Shown: piece by piece, positions 29,022-39,800 of the stretch
Layout: every line of letters starts with the position of its first letter
Position numbering within the stretch: position 1 is the stretch's first letter
DNA from: Bacteroidales bacterium
GTDB taxonomy: Bacteria; Bacteroidota; Bacteroidia; Bacteroidales; UBA4417
Length of the DNA: 59,875 nt
Direction: 5' to 3'
Assembly (NCBI GenBank): GCA_030654075.1
Contig: JAURYB010000006.1
Span: 1 to 59,875, forward strand
Position numbers and translations under genes: made by a program
Notes under the pieces: model-generated
The model's input: only the letters and a program-made list of their open reading frames with translations
Told to the model about the DNA's origin: nothing
Databases searched by the model: none

Positions 29022-32000
29022 TTACTTACCAATACTAAAATTCAAATAGGCTCTGATTTCCCATTCATTTCCATTATCATAACCCATAGCCGTAGGGTCA
29101 GGTTTTATTTCGCCTGTAGGATTCAGGATATAGGTTGGAGCATAACGTGGCGAATATTGATCCATTGAACGCCAGGTACTCCGAATCCCAAATCGGGTAT
29201 CAGGTAAATTAAACCAATTGGCTTTGCCCACAGCAGTTGACAGATCAGCCATTAGCTGGAGTGGAAACGTAAGGTTGAAATCGCGGTAGTAATCATAGGG
29301 TCCCCAGTCGTTTACTTTAACCGCCGACATTAATCTTACTTTTTTGTAAATCATAGTCAAATCACCGCCAAACCGTTTAATAAGCCTTTCGTCGCTGCCA
29401 TTTGACTGAGCTGTGCCAAATAATACTTTGGCCACCAATCCAAACTCGCTTGTAAGTTTTGAAACTACGCGTGTATTCACTTCCCACAAGTCGTGTGCCT
29501 TAGGTGCTCCGGCGAAGGCAAAAATTGAACGGTTAGACATAACACCTATGGCGGCGTCCTGGGTGGTTGGCAAATGACGATATACAAAATCGAGGCTCAC
29601 GGCAAGTGCAGCATCTTCTTTCATATCACTGTCCCAGTCGTACATCCATGTGCCGGGAGTAGGATCGTAAGCAATGAGAAGTTCGCCAGCAGTAGTTTCT
29701 CGGTTTGCTCTTACTGCAAAAGGATCATCCAGAATATTTCTGGGGCGCCCCGGAGCAGGTACATCGCTTGCAATAGGTCCTACAATTGGTTTTTGCCATA
29801 GGAAGTTAGGCGCAATCTGGAAATTGCCTATAGCGTAAGTGAAACCCGACAGGAAATTGTATTGATTTCCACTGCCACAATCCTTAAGTGTCCAGCCAAT
29901 ATAAGTTTTGGTATAATCGGCACCACCATCGGCAACCAATCCCATCACTGCGCCCTGGGCGTACCAGTTTACCGGGCCCAGAACATAGGTTACTTTTGCT
30001 TTTCCACCCCAGTTGTCTTTTGAAGTAATTTTATCCTGGTAAACGGTATAATTTCCGGTTTCTCCTTCAGCGATCTGGTAAATGATGCCATTTTTTGTTT
30101 GCCCCGACCATATACCCCCAAGTTGGAATCCAAAAGATTCAAATTTTCTTTTTACCTCAAGGGTTGCCCTGCGGTTTTTAGGTACAGGGATTGCAAATGA
30201 ACTTTCGGCTGATTTGCGCTGCTCCAGGTCTTCGTGATAAATGCCACTGATATCAAAACCCTTGATTGTACGGGTATATTTTAAAAGAATGGCAGGATTG
30301 GCTCCCCACCAAAGTTCAGGTCCGAAAGCGATTTTCAGGCCTTTGAGTGATTTTTTGGCTTCCACTTCGAAGCCATTGGGAGCATTTCCGTTGTAAATAT
30401 CCAGATTAGGACCGTAATTTGTTTCGGAATACAATCCGAAAAAGTCGCCTTCGTAACCCCAATGATAATGACCGGTCCGGTAAAATCCTTTCAGATTAAA
30501 CCATTTGCCATTCCAATCGAATTCAGCTTTATACAGTTTCACCCGCTCGGCAGCTGATATATCAATGGTTGTACCCTGATCGGTAGTTATAGTATTTACA
30601 CGGCCACGGTTTTCATAAAATATTTCATCAATGGATTTTTCAGCTACATTTCCCAGTATGTTAAAAGATACATAAGCGTGAATATTATCGGTAGGTTTGG
30701 CATCAACATTCAGATAGAATGACTGCATATGATCGAAACCCTGAGCGTTCGGATAGCCTGTGCCTTCAGTAATCTTTTCTTTAGGCGTTGATGTTAAATA
30801 CCCACCGGTATAATACGAAGTTATTTCACCCCTCAAGCCCACCTGTACTTTTTTCGATTGTTCACCTAGCAGGCTGGCATTGTCGCCCCTGGCCTGAAGA
30901 ACGGCTGCATCAATCTGGATATTGGCAAAATGAGTATCGACCGAGGCAAGAGTTGTACCCGTTGCATATGGGTTCAGCTTGTGTGCTTCTTTTAGAGCAT
31001 AGTAAGCAGCACGTGGGTAAAGCAGGTACAAACCACGTTCGTTGGTTTCGCCTTTGGCACAAACGCCGAACCACTCCTCATTCATGTTATTTTCGTCAGG
31101 CACATAATCATAGAGGTATCCTCCGTTGTTCCACGAAGCATTGTTGTCGTGTACGTCCAGGTTGCTGGTTTGTTTATACTTCCACCATCCATCGCTGAAC
31201 TGAAATGTAAATCCACCAATGGAATTGCCGGCTTTGCCCAATCCGGCCGCATTTTCGTAGATTTCCTTCCAGTTCAGAACATCATATTCTGCCTGCGACT
31301 TCTGGTCTTCGGCCATATTAACTTCATTATAGGCATCAGCACCAAACTCGGTAAACATAATCGGCTTGTTAAAAGTTAATTTTACTTTTTCAAACAAATC
31401 GCCAAACGACTTACCTCGGTAGCAATTAATACCCAAAACATCAACATCCTTACATTCTTTTGCAATAATATCGAGGAAAAGCACATCGCCATTACACATA
31501 GCTACAGGTATGGAAGCATCAGTTTTTTTCATTTCAACAAATGCCTCATTAAAGAGCTTATACATGTGTTCGGCACGTAAAGTTGATTTCCTGTCCTGAA
31601 CCGGAATATCTTCTGTTTCGGCTCCATCCCAGAAAAGGCCATAATTGTTTTCATTTCCAAGCATATACATGAGCACACCTGGGGTGTTCTTATACTCCTT
31701 AACCATATCTTTTACCTCTTTTAGAAGTATTTTGCGAGTAGCGGGGTCGGAGTATTCGGTATTGGCTACCCAAACGCCATTAATTGTAAGCCCATAACGA
31801 CCAAATGAATGATTAATAATGGTATGGATTCCGTATTTTTCATAAATATATTGAATCCATTTAGGCTGCACTCCAAGATATTGCCTGATGGTATTTACTC
31901 CCATATTTTTCAGCAGCGACATTTCTGCATCCAGGGCAGCCCTGATTACATCGTCCGGTTGTTTCCATAAACTGTATGAAAAATTAGTACCTATGGGGGT

Positions 32001-32156
32001 ATAATCCCAGTTCATACCATTAATCATCTGGCTCTTACCATTGACTAACAGCTTAACTCCATCGTTGTCAGTAACAACCGACACTTTATCTGCCTGAGCA
32101 AGAACAGTAGTTGTTAGAAACAAGAAAAGAGCTAATGCTAATAAGACTTTTTTCAT
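29022..32156 (-). CDS. Clan GH-A glycoside hydrolase fused to a predicted outer-membrane beta-barrel
   Basis: 1044 aa. Signal peptide 1-20. Residues about 24-395 form a GH2-like (clan GH-A) TIM barrel: INGMNWDYTP, NTIRQYLGVQPKW, acid/base in MLGNENNYG (E169), nucleophile in MFTEFGADAY (E270), and FTFQFSDGWW. There is no GH2 N-terminal sugar-binding sandwich. From about 436 to 1044 the sequence changes to alternating amphipathic, aromatic-rich strands with short turns (FYLNVDAKPTDNIHAYVSF, FDISGIYHEDL, FQLGGIWSG, WYAQGAVMG) and ends on a strand WEIRAYLNFSIGK, typical of outer-membrane barrels. So a hydrolase appears tethered to, or feeding, its own barrel. Specificity is unknown; the context suggests beta-1,3-glucan. 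Orientation across the membrane is not certain. Confidence 0.75.
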   Translation of the reverse strand: MKKVLLALALFLFLTTTVLAQADKVSVVTDNDGVKLLVNGKSQMINGMNWDYTPIGTNFSYSLWKQPDDVIRAALDAEMSLLKNMGVNTIRQYLGVQPKWIQYIYEKYGIHTIINHSFGRYGLTINGVWVANTEYSDPATRKILLKEVKDMVKEYKNTPGVLMYMLGNENNYGLFWDGAETEDIPVQDRKSTLRAEHMYKLFNEAFVEMKKTDASIPVAMCNGDVLFLDIIAKECKDVDVLGINCYRGKSFGDLFEKVKLTFNKPIMFTEFGADAYNEVNMAEDQKSQAEYDVLNWKEIYENAAGLGKAGNSIGGFTFQFSDGWWKYKQTSNLDVHDNNASWNNGGYLYDYVPDENNMNEEWFGVCAKGETNERGLYLLYPRAAYYALKEAHKLNPYATGTTLASVDTHFANIQIDAAVLQARGDNASLLGEQSKKVQVGLRGEITSYYTGGYLTSTPKEKITEGTGYPNAQGFDHMQSFYLNVDAKPTDNIHAYVSFNILGNVAEKSIDEIFYENRGRVNTITTDQGTTIDISAAERVKLYKAEFDWNGKWFNLKGFYRTGHYHWGYEGDFFGLYSETNYGPNLDIYNGNAPNGFEVEAKKSLKGLKIAFGPELWWGANPAILLKYTRTIKGFDISGIYHEDLEQRKSAESSFAIPVPKNRRATLEVKRKFESFGFQLGGIWSGQTKNGIIYQIAEGETGNYTVYQDKITSKDNWGGKAKVTYVLGPVNWYAQGAVMGLVADGGADYTKTYIGWTLKDCGSGNQYNFLSGFTYAIGNFQIAPNFLWQKPIVGPIASDVPAPGRPRNILDDPFAVRANRETTAGELLIAYDPTPGTWMYDWDSDMKEDAALAVSLDFVYRHLPTTQDAAIGVMSNRSIFAFAGAPKAHDLWEVNTRVVSKLTSEFGLVAKVLFGTAQSNGSDERLIKRFGGDLTMIYKKVRLMSAVKVNDWGPYDYYRDFNLTFPLQLMADLSTAVGKANWFNLPDTRFGIRSTWRSMDQYSPRYAPTYILNPTGEIKPDPTAMGYDNGNEWEIRAYLNFSIGK

Positions 32157-32235
32157 ATGAATAGTATTTTAAGGGTTAATTGATAACTTATGCAATTTGA
32201 ATCAGTTCTAAGTATTTAATTTGTCAGAATCAAAG

Positions 32236-33135
32236 CTATTCCAATCCGTATTTGATATTTTCATTTTTATCCCAGATGCCCCAATATGCTCCTACATCGC
32301 CTTCGGCACCTACTTTCCAGGATTCATCAAAGGAAGAAAAGTAAAAGATGTCAATGTTTTCCTCTTTCGACCATAATTGTGTATTGATGAAATACTTGAT
32401 TGCATTTTCCCGGGAAGGCTGGGCTCCCTTATAATTTTCGCCTTTGCTTGGCCAACCTGTTTCTGTAATAATCACCCGCTTATGACCTCCACCTGCATTT
32501 AAAGCCTGGGAATACATTTGTTTCATATACATTAAAGAATAATCCATCAGGCAGCACTCCCAAAAGGGATAGCAATTGGCTAAGATGACATCACATGCTT
32601 CTGTAATTTTGGGGCGAACACTGAATTCATAATATGCATCAACATATCCAACAGGAATTTCCGGGATAGCCGCTTTTACTCTGAAAATAAAATCTAAAAG
32701 TTCATCTTCAGTTAAATCTTCCCTATATAAAACCTCGTTACCAACGGCAGCAATATCAACATAACCCTCTTTTGCCAATTGTATGAGGGCGGCTATTTCC
32801 TGTTCATTTTTTTCAGTTTCTTTACCTAACCATGCACCAACCAAGGTTTTAATTCCAAATTCTTTTGCAATTTTCGGAATCAGCTCGTTGCCTTCGATAC
32901 AGGAAAAAGAACGAACCCACTTTGTATAAGGCTGTATAATTTTCATCCTTCTTCGTATCTGATCTTCAGTAAGTACAGTTCCCGGTTTTTGCCCTTCTTC
33001 GTATGCGCTGAAGCAGAGTCCGTGCATTCCGTCGTTCAATGTTTTTGTGAACAAACCATCTAATTCTTTTTGGGGCTTATCAGCAAAATCTATACCTCCT
33101 GCCAAAGCCAATATTTTTCCTTCTCTGACTGACAT
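32236..33135 (-). CDS. GH17-family protein without signal peptide (copy A)
   Basis: 299 aa. Short for GH17 but with both catalytic signatures: acid/base in AAVGNEVLYRED (E134) and nucleophile in VIITETGWPSKG (E225), plus FYFSSFDESWK near the end. The N terminus (MSVREGKILALAGG) is not a signal peptide, so it should be cytoplasmic, unlike most GH17 laminarinases. Close paralogue of the gene at 35931-36818. Sits between the GPH transporter and the hydrolase-barrel gene. It may cut or transglycosylate imported laminari-oligosaccharides before phosphorolysis (inference). Confidence 0.82.
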   Translation of the reverse strand: MSVREGKILALAGGIDFADKPQKELDGLFTKTLNDGMHGLCFSAYEEGQKPGTVLTEDQIRRRMKIIQPYTKWVRSFSCIEGNELIPKIAKEFGIKTLVGAWLGKETEKNEQEIAALIQLAKEGYVDIAAVGNEVLYREDLTEDELLDFIFRVKAAIPEIPVGYVDAYYEFSVRPKITEACDVILANCYPFWECCLMDYSLMYMKQMYSQALNAGGGHKRVIITETGWPSKGENYKGAQPSRENAIKYFINTQLWSKEENIDIFYFSSFDESWKVGAEGDVGAYWGIWDKNENIKYGLE

Positions 33136-33182
33136 AAACGTTTTATTTAAAATGCGATTATTAAATTGATTGATTGCTTCAA

Positions 33183-34625
33183 TTATAACTCACCCCGGCG
33201 CTCAACTAAAGTGTTCCGGATTTCCCTGGCCCTTTTTTCAGTAATATCGTATTTCCACATCACCATAATAGCTAATATTCCAGCCACAGAGGGAACGGTA
33301 ATATCTGCAATACGGAGCATAGTAATGGTATGTTCTGATTGCACCTGAACATCCCCGTTAAAACCTACAACGCTCAAAATAACTCCGCCAAGGAACAATG
33401 CAAGCGACATTCCAAGTTTTACCATCCACCAGTAAACAGCTCCAAATAACGCTTCTTTTCTGGGCATTCCGTTCCTGAGTTCATCGTAATCGCAAACATC
33501 GGCAGTCATTGACATCATTAGCGTAAACAGGCCTCCTATTCCAAACGACATTAACGGTAATGGGAGGAACATAAACCAGGGATTTCCGGGAGAGAATCCC
33601 CACCATTTTAGAACATAACCTACAATGGAGATTAAGGTGGCTACTATAAAGGCATTCTTCTTCCCGATTTTGGTTGACATAAATGTAATAATCGGAATTA
33701 CCAAAAAAGCTGTCAACATAGCACTTACCGTCCCAAACCATGCCGGCCATTGCCCTGCCGCGGCCTGGTTACCATCAAATAAATAGAAAATTACGATGTA
33801 AAAAGCATACGCAGCAACTATTTGATACCCGTTGAATACCAGGAAAGTAGCTGCACACAGCCGAAGAAAAGGTTTGTTGTTTATGGTTTGTTTAATATCT
33901 CTGAAAAAATCTTTTATATTGGAAACAAGACTCTTGAATGATAATTTTGATTGCCCTGACAGATGAGCCTGATCAATTTCCTTGCAAAAGAAAGCAGGCA
34001 TAACGCCCATTACAAGGCAAATAGCTCCAACCCAAATTGAAAGATTCCTCACTCCTGTTGGCGCATCAGGAAATAACTCGGGGCGTGAAATCAAAAACCA
34101 GAACCACGGGGCAATCATCCAGGCTACTTGTCCCATAATCTGAGAGATTGCCATGAGGCGCGTACGCTCGTTATAATCAGGGGTCATTTCGTATCCTAAT
34201 CCAATGAGAGGCGCTGCAAAAACAGTGTAACCCAGATAGAATACTACTGACATTAACAAAAAATACATAAAATTAAATGTTTCATAATTGTTTCCCGGCA
34301 CCGGAACTTTTAACTGCCACATCAACATAAATGAAATACCAACTACAATAGCTCCACCAAAAATATAAGGCCTGCGACGCCCCCATCTCGAACGGGTATT
34401 GTCGGAAATGTAACCCATGATAGGGTCGAGAATTGCATCCAAAAATCTTGGGATGGCGGCTAAAATACCAGCTTTGTAAGGGCTCATACCAAATCCTACT
34501 ACTAAGAAAAACATGAATACGCCTAGAGCTGCAGGCAATAACTGGTTAGTAAGATTACCTGCGCCAAAAGCAAATTTTTGCCCCAGAGGTACAATGTCTT
34601 TCGCCGCTGTTTTGTGATTTTCCAT
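33183..34625 (-). CDS. GPH-family MFS sugar:cation symporter, second copy
   Basis: 480 aa with about 12 membrane segments. Typical GPH motifs: IPRFLDAILDPIMGYISDNTRSRWGRRRPY and VCDYDELRNGMPRKEALFGAVYWWMVKLG. Flanked by cytoplasmic GH17 genes and close to the GH149 phosphorylase, so it probably imports laminari-oligosaccharides rather than glucose; intact oligosaccharides are what the phosphorylase needs. Sequence differs substantially from the transporter at 19751-21106. Confidence 0.88.
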   Translation of the reverse strand: MENHKTAAKDIVPLGQKFAFGAGNLTNQLLPAALGVFMFFLVVGFGMSPYKAGILAAIPRFLDAILDPIMGYISDNTRSRWGRRRPYIFGGAIVVGISFMLMWQLKVPVPGNNYETFNFMYFLLMSVVFYLGYTVFAAPLIGLGYEMTPDYNERTRLMAISQIMGQVAWMIAPWFWFLISRPELFPDAPTGVRNLSIWVGAICLVMGVMPAFFCKEIDQAHLSGQSKLSFKSLVSNIKDFFRDIKQTINNKPFLRLCAATFLVFNGYQIVAAYAFYIVIFYLFDGNQAAAGQWPAWFGTVSAMLTAFLVIPIITFMSTKIGKKNAFIVATLISIVGYVLKWWGFSPGNPWFMFLPLPLMSFGIGGLFTLMMSMTADVCDYDELRNGMPRKEALFGAVYWWMVKLGMSLALFLGGVILSVVGFNGDVQVQSEHTITMLRIADITVPSVAGILAIMVMWKYDITEKRAREIRNTLVERRGEL

Positions 34626-34813
34626 AGAGTTGGGTTTTAAAGGTTTGTATTAATATTTAGTGGTTATTGTCTGCTGGTTATAAGTTATTAATTATTAGTT
34701 ATTAATTATTAGCTAAGGGGTATTGGTTACTTGTACTATTACCGATGAATTGTCAACGATTTAAATTTTAACTCATTAATGGCTTGCCGGATACTGAATA
34801 CCGACAATTAATT

Positions 34814-35746
34814 TCACCTATTAAAAAATTGTCGCATTACTTTTTTCGGTTTCCGGTCAGCCGTAAAAAGGCCCCAGTGTTTTTCCGGTTCAAGGGCTTC
34901 ATGGGAACCCTTCCATTGCTCGTCAAAGGCTTCGAAAACAAAAGTCATAATACCTTCCTTTTCGCTCCATTCAACCAGGTCGTTATAGTATATGGATTGA
35001 AACTCTTCACTCACATTTTCGGGATTTATGCCGCGCCCGTTTGAATGGGTAGCCCATCCTGCTTCTGTTATTACCACAGGCTTGTCCGGATATCTGTCAG
35101 CAATGCCATAATAGTTTTGTTTAGTGTATTCCAGTGCTTCGTGAATGTTTTTATACTCCCAAACCGGATAGGTATGTATGGAGATAAAATCAACTACATC
35201 AACAAGGCTTTTCAGTTTGTCATACCAGGGTACATAATTTTCGCAGAAAGTAACGGGTTGTTTGACCTCACTTTTAATCCTCTTTACATAGCTGATCACT
35301 TTTTCTACCGGAACATAATGGTCAGTCCAGTCAACAGTTGCTTCATTACCTGCCGAAAGTGAAAAAATAATATCAGGATACTGATTCGCCAGCTTTATAA
35401 GTTTCATGATTTGAGCATGGTTGATTTTTTTATTGTATTCAAGTTGCTCCTGGGAATAGATGGCTCCCCACGGACATCCAAAATTGTTCAGTTCGGCCCC
35501 GATATAGGCTCCTAACATAACTTTGAAGTTCAGTTTTTCCTGGTCTATTACTTTAAGAACAGTTTCGGCATGCATACTACAATCATACAAACGCAGGTAA
35601 GTCCAATGATCCTGAATTAACAGCAGGTCCGCCTTTATTTGCTCATAGGTAGGGTATATTCCCAATTCCGGGCTTTGCCCATCCCTGTATCCTGAATAGC
35701 AGATTGCTTTCCCACTGGCAAGACCTAATATTTTATATAGATTCAT
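34814..35746 (-). CDS. GH17-like protein without signal peptide (copy B, divergent)
   Basis: 310 aa. Clan GH-A fold related to GH17: IYPTYEQIKADLLLIQDHW, WTYLRLYDC, acid/base in SLSAGNEATVDW (E135), nucleophile in VVITEAGWATHSNG (E228), and FVFEAFDEQWKGSHEALEPEKHWG near the end. No signal peptide (MNLYKILGLASGKAICYSGYR would be a poor one), so probably cytoplasmic. Clearly diverged from copies A and C, closer to the bacterial GH17-like domain found beside glucan glucosyltransferases. May have a different chain length or be a transglycosylase. Confidence 0.78.
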   Translation of the reverse strand: MNLYKILGLASGKAICYSGYRDGQSPELGIYPTYEQIKADLLLIQDHWTYLRLYDCSMHAETVLKVIDQEKLNFKVMLGAYIGAELNNFGCPWGAIYSQEQLEYNKKINHAQIMKLIKLANQYPDIIFSLSAGNEATVDWTDHYVPVEKVISYVKRIKSEVKQPVTFCENYVPWYDKLKSLVDVVDFISIHTYPVWEYKNIHEALEYTKQNYYGIADRYPDKPVVITEAGWATHSNGRGINPENVSEEFQSIYYNDLVEWSEKEGIMTFVFEAFDEQWKGSHEALEPEKHWGLFTADRKPKKVMRQFFNR

Positions 35747-35866
35747 TTGTTATTTTTATGTTTTATAGTATTTGGAGATCAGGGATAAGAATTAAAGTAT
35801 TTGTAGGATAGTTACTCTTACTATTTTTCTATTTTCCTATTTCCTATTTTCATTTTCATTTTCTCT

Positions 35867-35907
35867 ACAAAACGCTGACAGGTCCTGCGGACGCTGTCAG
35901 GTTTTGT
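35867..35907. repeat. 41-nt near-perfect hairpin between GH17 genes B and C
   Basis: ACAAAAC/GTTTTGT, CTGACAG/CTGTCAG and GTCC/GGAC pair in nested order around a TGC loop, with one unpaired G on each side. Could act as a processing or attenuation hairpin within the operon, or be a dispersed repeat. On the minus strand the stem is followed by A-rich rather than T-rich sequence until a pyrimidine-poor stretch, so it is not a standard terminator. Confidence 0.55.
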
Positions 35908-35930
35908 ATTTCCTGTTTCTACTTCACGAA

Positions 35931-36818
35931 CTATACGTATTTTAAATTCCCGTCTTTATCCCAAAGCCCCCAATACGCACCTACATCGCCTTCACCTCCC
36001 ATTTTCCAGGTTTCGTCGAACGACGAAAAATAGAACATGTCTATATTTTCTTCCCGACACCAGAATTGAGCGTTGATAAAATAGTGGATTGCATTATTTA
36101 CGGAAGGTTGAGAATCCTCAAAAGAGGTTCCCTGATTTGGCCAACCCGTTTCGGTGATGATTACTTTCTTGCCTTTACCGGCTTTTAATGCACGGTTATA
36201 CATGTCCTTCAGGTAAAGCAGTGAATAGTTAATATGACATCCCTCCCAAAAGGGATAACAGTTTGCGAAGATGATATCGCAAGCCTCAGTGATAGCGGGC
36301 CGGTTGCAGAATTCATAATAGGCATCCACGTAACCAACCGGGATTCCGGGTAATTCATTCTTTACCTGCCAGATAAATTTCAACAGTTCTTCTTCTGTCA
36401 TATCCTCGCGGTACAAGACTTCATTCCCAACCGCAACCAAATCAGCATATCCGTCTTTAGCTATCCGGATTAAATTGGCAATTTCTTCTTCATTTATGGC
36501 CTGGTTTTCACCCAGCCAGGCTCCAACCATGGTCTTTAAACCATATTCTTTTGCAATTCGCGGAATCAGTTCATTTCCATCGGTGCATGAAAAAATCCTT
36601 ATCCATTTGGTATAGGGCCGTATAATTTCAATTTTCCTTCGTATCTGTTCTTCTGTTATTAAATTTCCTGGCTCCTGGCCTTCGAGATAAGGACTGAAAC
36701 AAATGCCGTGCATGCCTTTATTAAGCACTTCGGTAAAAATGGATCGCAGATCTGCTTCCGACTTGTTTGTAACGTCATGGCCGGCCAACGAAAGAATGTA
36801 ATCATTTCTAAACGACAT
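35931..36818 (-). CDS. GH17-family protein without signal peptide (copy C)
   Basis: 295 aa. Catalytic signatures VAVGNEVLYRED (E133) and VIITETGWPNQG (E223), and FYFSSFDETWKMGGEGDVGAYW near the C terminus. Strongly similar along its length to copy A (32236-33135), so the two arose by duplication. No signal peptide. It lies 34 bp after the GH149 phosphorylase gene, which argues for joint cytoplasmic breakdown of beta-1,3-gluco-oligosaccharides. Confidence 0.82.
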   Translation of the reverse strand: MSFRNDYILSLAGHDVTNKSEADLRSIFTEVLNKGMHGICFSPYLEGQEPGNLITEEQIRRKIEIIRPYTKWIRIFSCTDGNELIPRIAKEYGLKTMVGAWLGENQAINEEEIANLIRIAKDGYADLVAVGNEVLYREDMTEEELLKFIWQVKNELPGIPVGYVDAYYEFCNRPAITEACDIIFANCYPFWEGCHINYSLLYLKDMYNRALKAGKGKKVIITETGWPNQGTSFEDSQPSVNNAIHYFINAQFWCREENIDMFYFSSFDETWKMGGEGDVGAYWGLWDKDGNLKYV

Positions 36819-36852
36819 ATCGATTCTCTATCTTTTTATTTATGTTAATAAA

Positions 36853-39800
36853 TTAGTTACTCAATAAATCCCTGAATGAAACTTCTATCTCAACAATTTC
36901 TCCGGTGCGCTGAAATAGTATGGAGCTTATTTCTTTACCGATACTATGACCAGTTTTGAAAATCTGTTTCCCATCTGCATAAGTGACACAAGTTTTATCT
37001 TCGTTTGATGCAATGTAAACGATTGGAACCTGGCAGAAAGTAAACCCCAATTGTCCTTTTTCCAGTGTTAATTGCTGAAGCTCACCTTTCAGATTAAAAA
37101 ATTCAAAAATACTTTTCTGACTCAGCAACTCATCCGGATTAAGCAAGGAGGATTGGAATACAATTTCCCCATTTTGGATATGAATTCCTAATTCCCGCAT
37201 GCGTGAGATAAAGTCTTCTTTTACCTGTCCCGTCATACCGGGTTGCTGAGCGCCTGCATTACCGGGAGTATGCGAATAGGCGTCGGTAGGAAAAGCTCCA
37301 TATAACTGTGGAGATTTATTCAACCCTATGCCAGCTTTGATTTCGAAATAGTGATCCTTTATTTTACCAATCGCAACAGGATCAGCTCCCTCATAAACTC
37401 CTTTGAAATAGCATTCCTGTGCAGCAAGCAACAGTTTCGAAACCATGTGCCAGTATATACTTCCCAATCCTTCGTATCCATAAAATGTACCGGACCGTCC
37501 GGTGAATGACTGATGATCGAAAAGTTCTTCGAAAACCGCTAAAACCTTTTCTTTTTCTTCGGCAACAAGATGTGCATATTTTGTAGAATCCAATTGATTT
37601 AATGCTTTTTCCAACACACCGGCATTCCGGAACGTTCCGTTGAAGTGGTAATTTCCCAGATCATCTTTACTTAAAATGGATGAATCGGAATCGGCAACTA
37701 ATTTGCTGAGGAGTTTTGATTCCTTAACCTTGCTGCCAGGGATATTATTTTTTTGACTGAAAAGCGGCAATTGCCTGTCGGGATAAAGCAAGTAACTGTA
37801 TTGATCTTTTCGGAATAAACGGCTTGCTTTTAAAGCATTAAGCACATCCAGGCTTTCCTGAACGGATAAATAGCCGGAACTTAATACAGCAACCTGTCCT
37901 TCGAGCATTTCGTATAGGTGACGGATAGAAACACCATGATCAGAAAATGAAACCAGGTTATAGGCATGGTACAATCCATCCTCCCGTTTGTTAACTCTGA
38001 TAGACTGATCCATATAACCCAATGCGAGTTGAGTGAATTCAGCCAGGGCCTTTACCTGTACCATCATTTTCCGGCCTGAGAAAGAGATTGAGTAAACAGA
38101 ATTTCGGTAATCGCTTCCGGCTTCTCCAAGGCTATCGGCAAAACGGCGACGATCGGCATCAGAAAATCCGGTTCCAATCAATGCGGTATTTTCCGAGAAA
38201 AGAGTAAATATCTTGTCGAAAAAGATACCTACTTCTTCCGAAACAGAAATTTCATCGCAGGCGGACTCATTAAATTTTTCGGACCAGAATTTCAGGAAAC
38301 GCCTCAAATAACACAGTGTAACCATGGAAACTCCATTGCCTACAAGAGCGTTGTTGGCATCGTTCCATTCGGGGCGCTGGGTGTTGAGCCAGATGCCTGC
38401 CTCTGGGATAAAATTACTCAGCTTGGCAAGCAAGGTAACCAGAATTTTTTCGGTAAGGTTAACCTTGTAAATTTCGTTGTTACTGCCTTTTAACAAGACA
38501 CCGTCGGCTCCGGTTTTACGTGTTAGTTCCCGTATTTCATCATTTAAAGCAAAATCAAAAACAATCGTATCCTTCGGATTTTTTACAATTTCGGGATACG
38601 ATTTTATGCGGTAAGGAACATTGGCATAAACAAACATTTCCTTTTTCAGCAGCGAGTCCAGGGTCCCCGGGTGAAATTCATCTGATAACTCGAGGAATTT
38701 CTGGAGGTAAATAATCTGGTGGTCGCCCCAATAGCCAATGTAAGCCCAAGGATCGTGCGGATCGGGACTCTCCCAATCAATCCCTTCGCGTGTAACCCGG
38801 TATGGATTGTAACCATCGGCGGTTGTAGCATTTAAAAACTTACTCATCATCCCTTCCAGGAATTCAGGATATGAAAGGCCGAGTGCTTCCCAGTTCTGGA
38901 AAATATCACGCCAGTTTCCCTGGTAATTTAATTTTGCCGAGCCATTCGGGTTTTTTGTTTCAATCGAAAACTGGTTCCATGGGCGGCTTGGATCGCCATG
39001 CCTGCGGCTGAAAGTGAGAGGAAGATATTCAGAGCCAATCCGAATCAGATCCTGGTCCGCAGTTTTTTCGGCCAGTGCGGCCAATTCCATATAACTGAAT
39101 GTTTCAGGCAACTGATCGAGCCAAACATTATATTTAGCTGTAATATCGGTATTTATTTGCCCAACAAACAGGACAAAATCTGTTTTATCAAGAATATAGT
39201 TGTTGGTGAAAATTCCACCTCTCATCACATTGAAAAGTGTATTTGAGAAATGGCGTGTACAGCTTAACCCGTCATTGCCAACCTGTAATCCATCAGCATT
39301 TCCAACAATTTTTATCAGGTTGGAAGTTCCTTTTTCAATATCCGTGTCGACAAATAGTTTTATGTTATCAGTAGTTTTAATGGCATTACTTAAGTTGGCC
39401 ACATCGCTGCTTTCCTGGTTGATTTCGGCAACAATCAACCAATCTTTGCTGGCATCTTTATCAAGCTTTAGGCTTGCACACACAAAATAAGCGCCGCGTG
39501 TAGCTCTGATATCGGTTTCTGTTTCAACAGGCAGTCCTTTAACAAAATTCTCAACCTGGTGATTCGAAATCAGGATCTTCGTATCCTGATTAAGACCACT
39601 TGACCAAACGGTTGTTGCTTTAAGCGATTCACTAGGTTCGGCACGATCAACCGGGATTGAACTCAGCATGTATAAGCCAAGTTTGGTTTCTTCAAGCAAT
39701 TCACATTTTTTATAGGCATCAAGCAAACTACTGAATGCATTCTGAAAATCGAAATCCACACCGTTGGGCAGTATATTCTTAATCCCGTCAAGTACATCAA

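Noticed and set aside
29000..29032. TTG start of the glycan-binding lipoprotein inside the hydrolase-barrel gene
   Set aside because: The ATG at 28999 begins directly before the lipoprotein signal.
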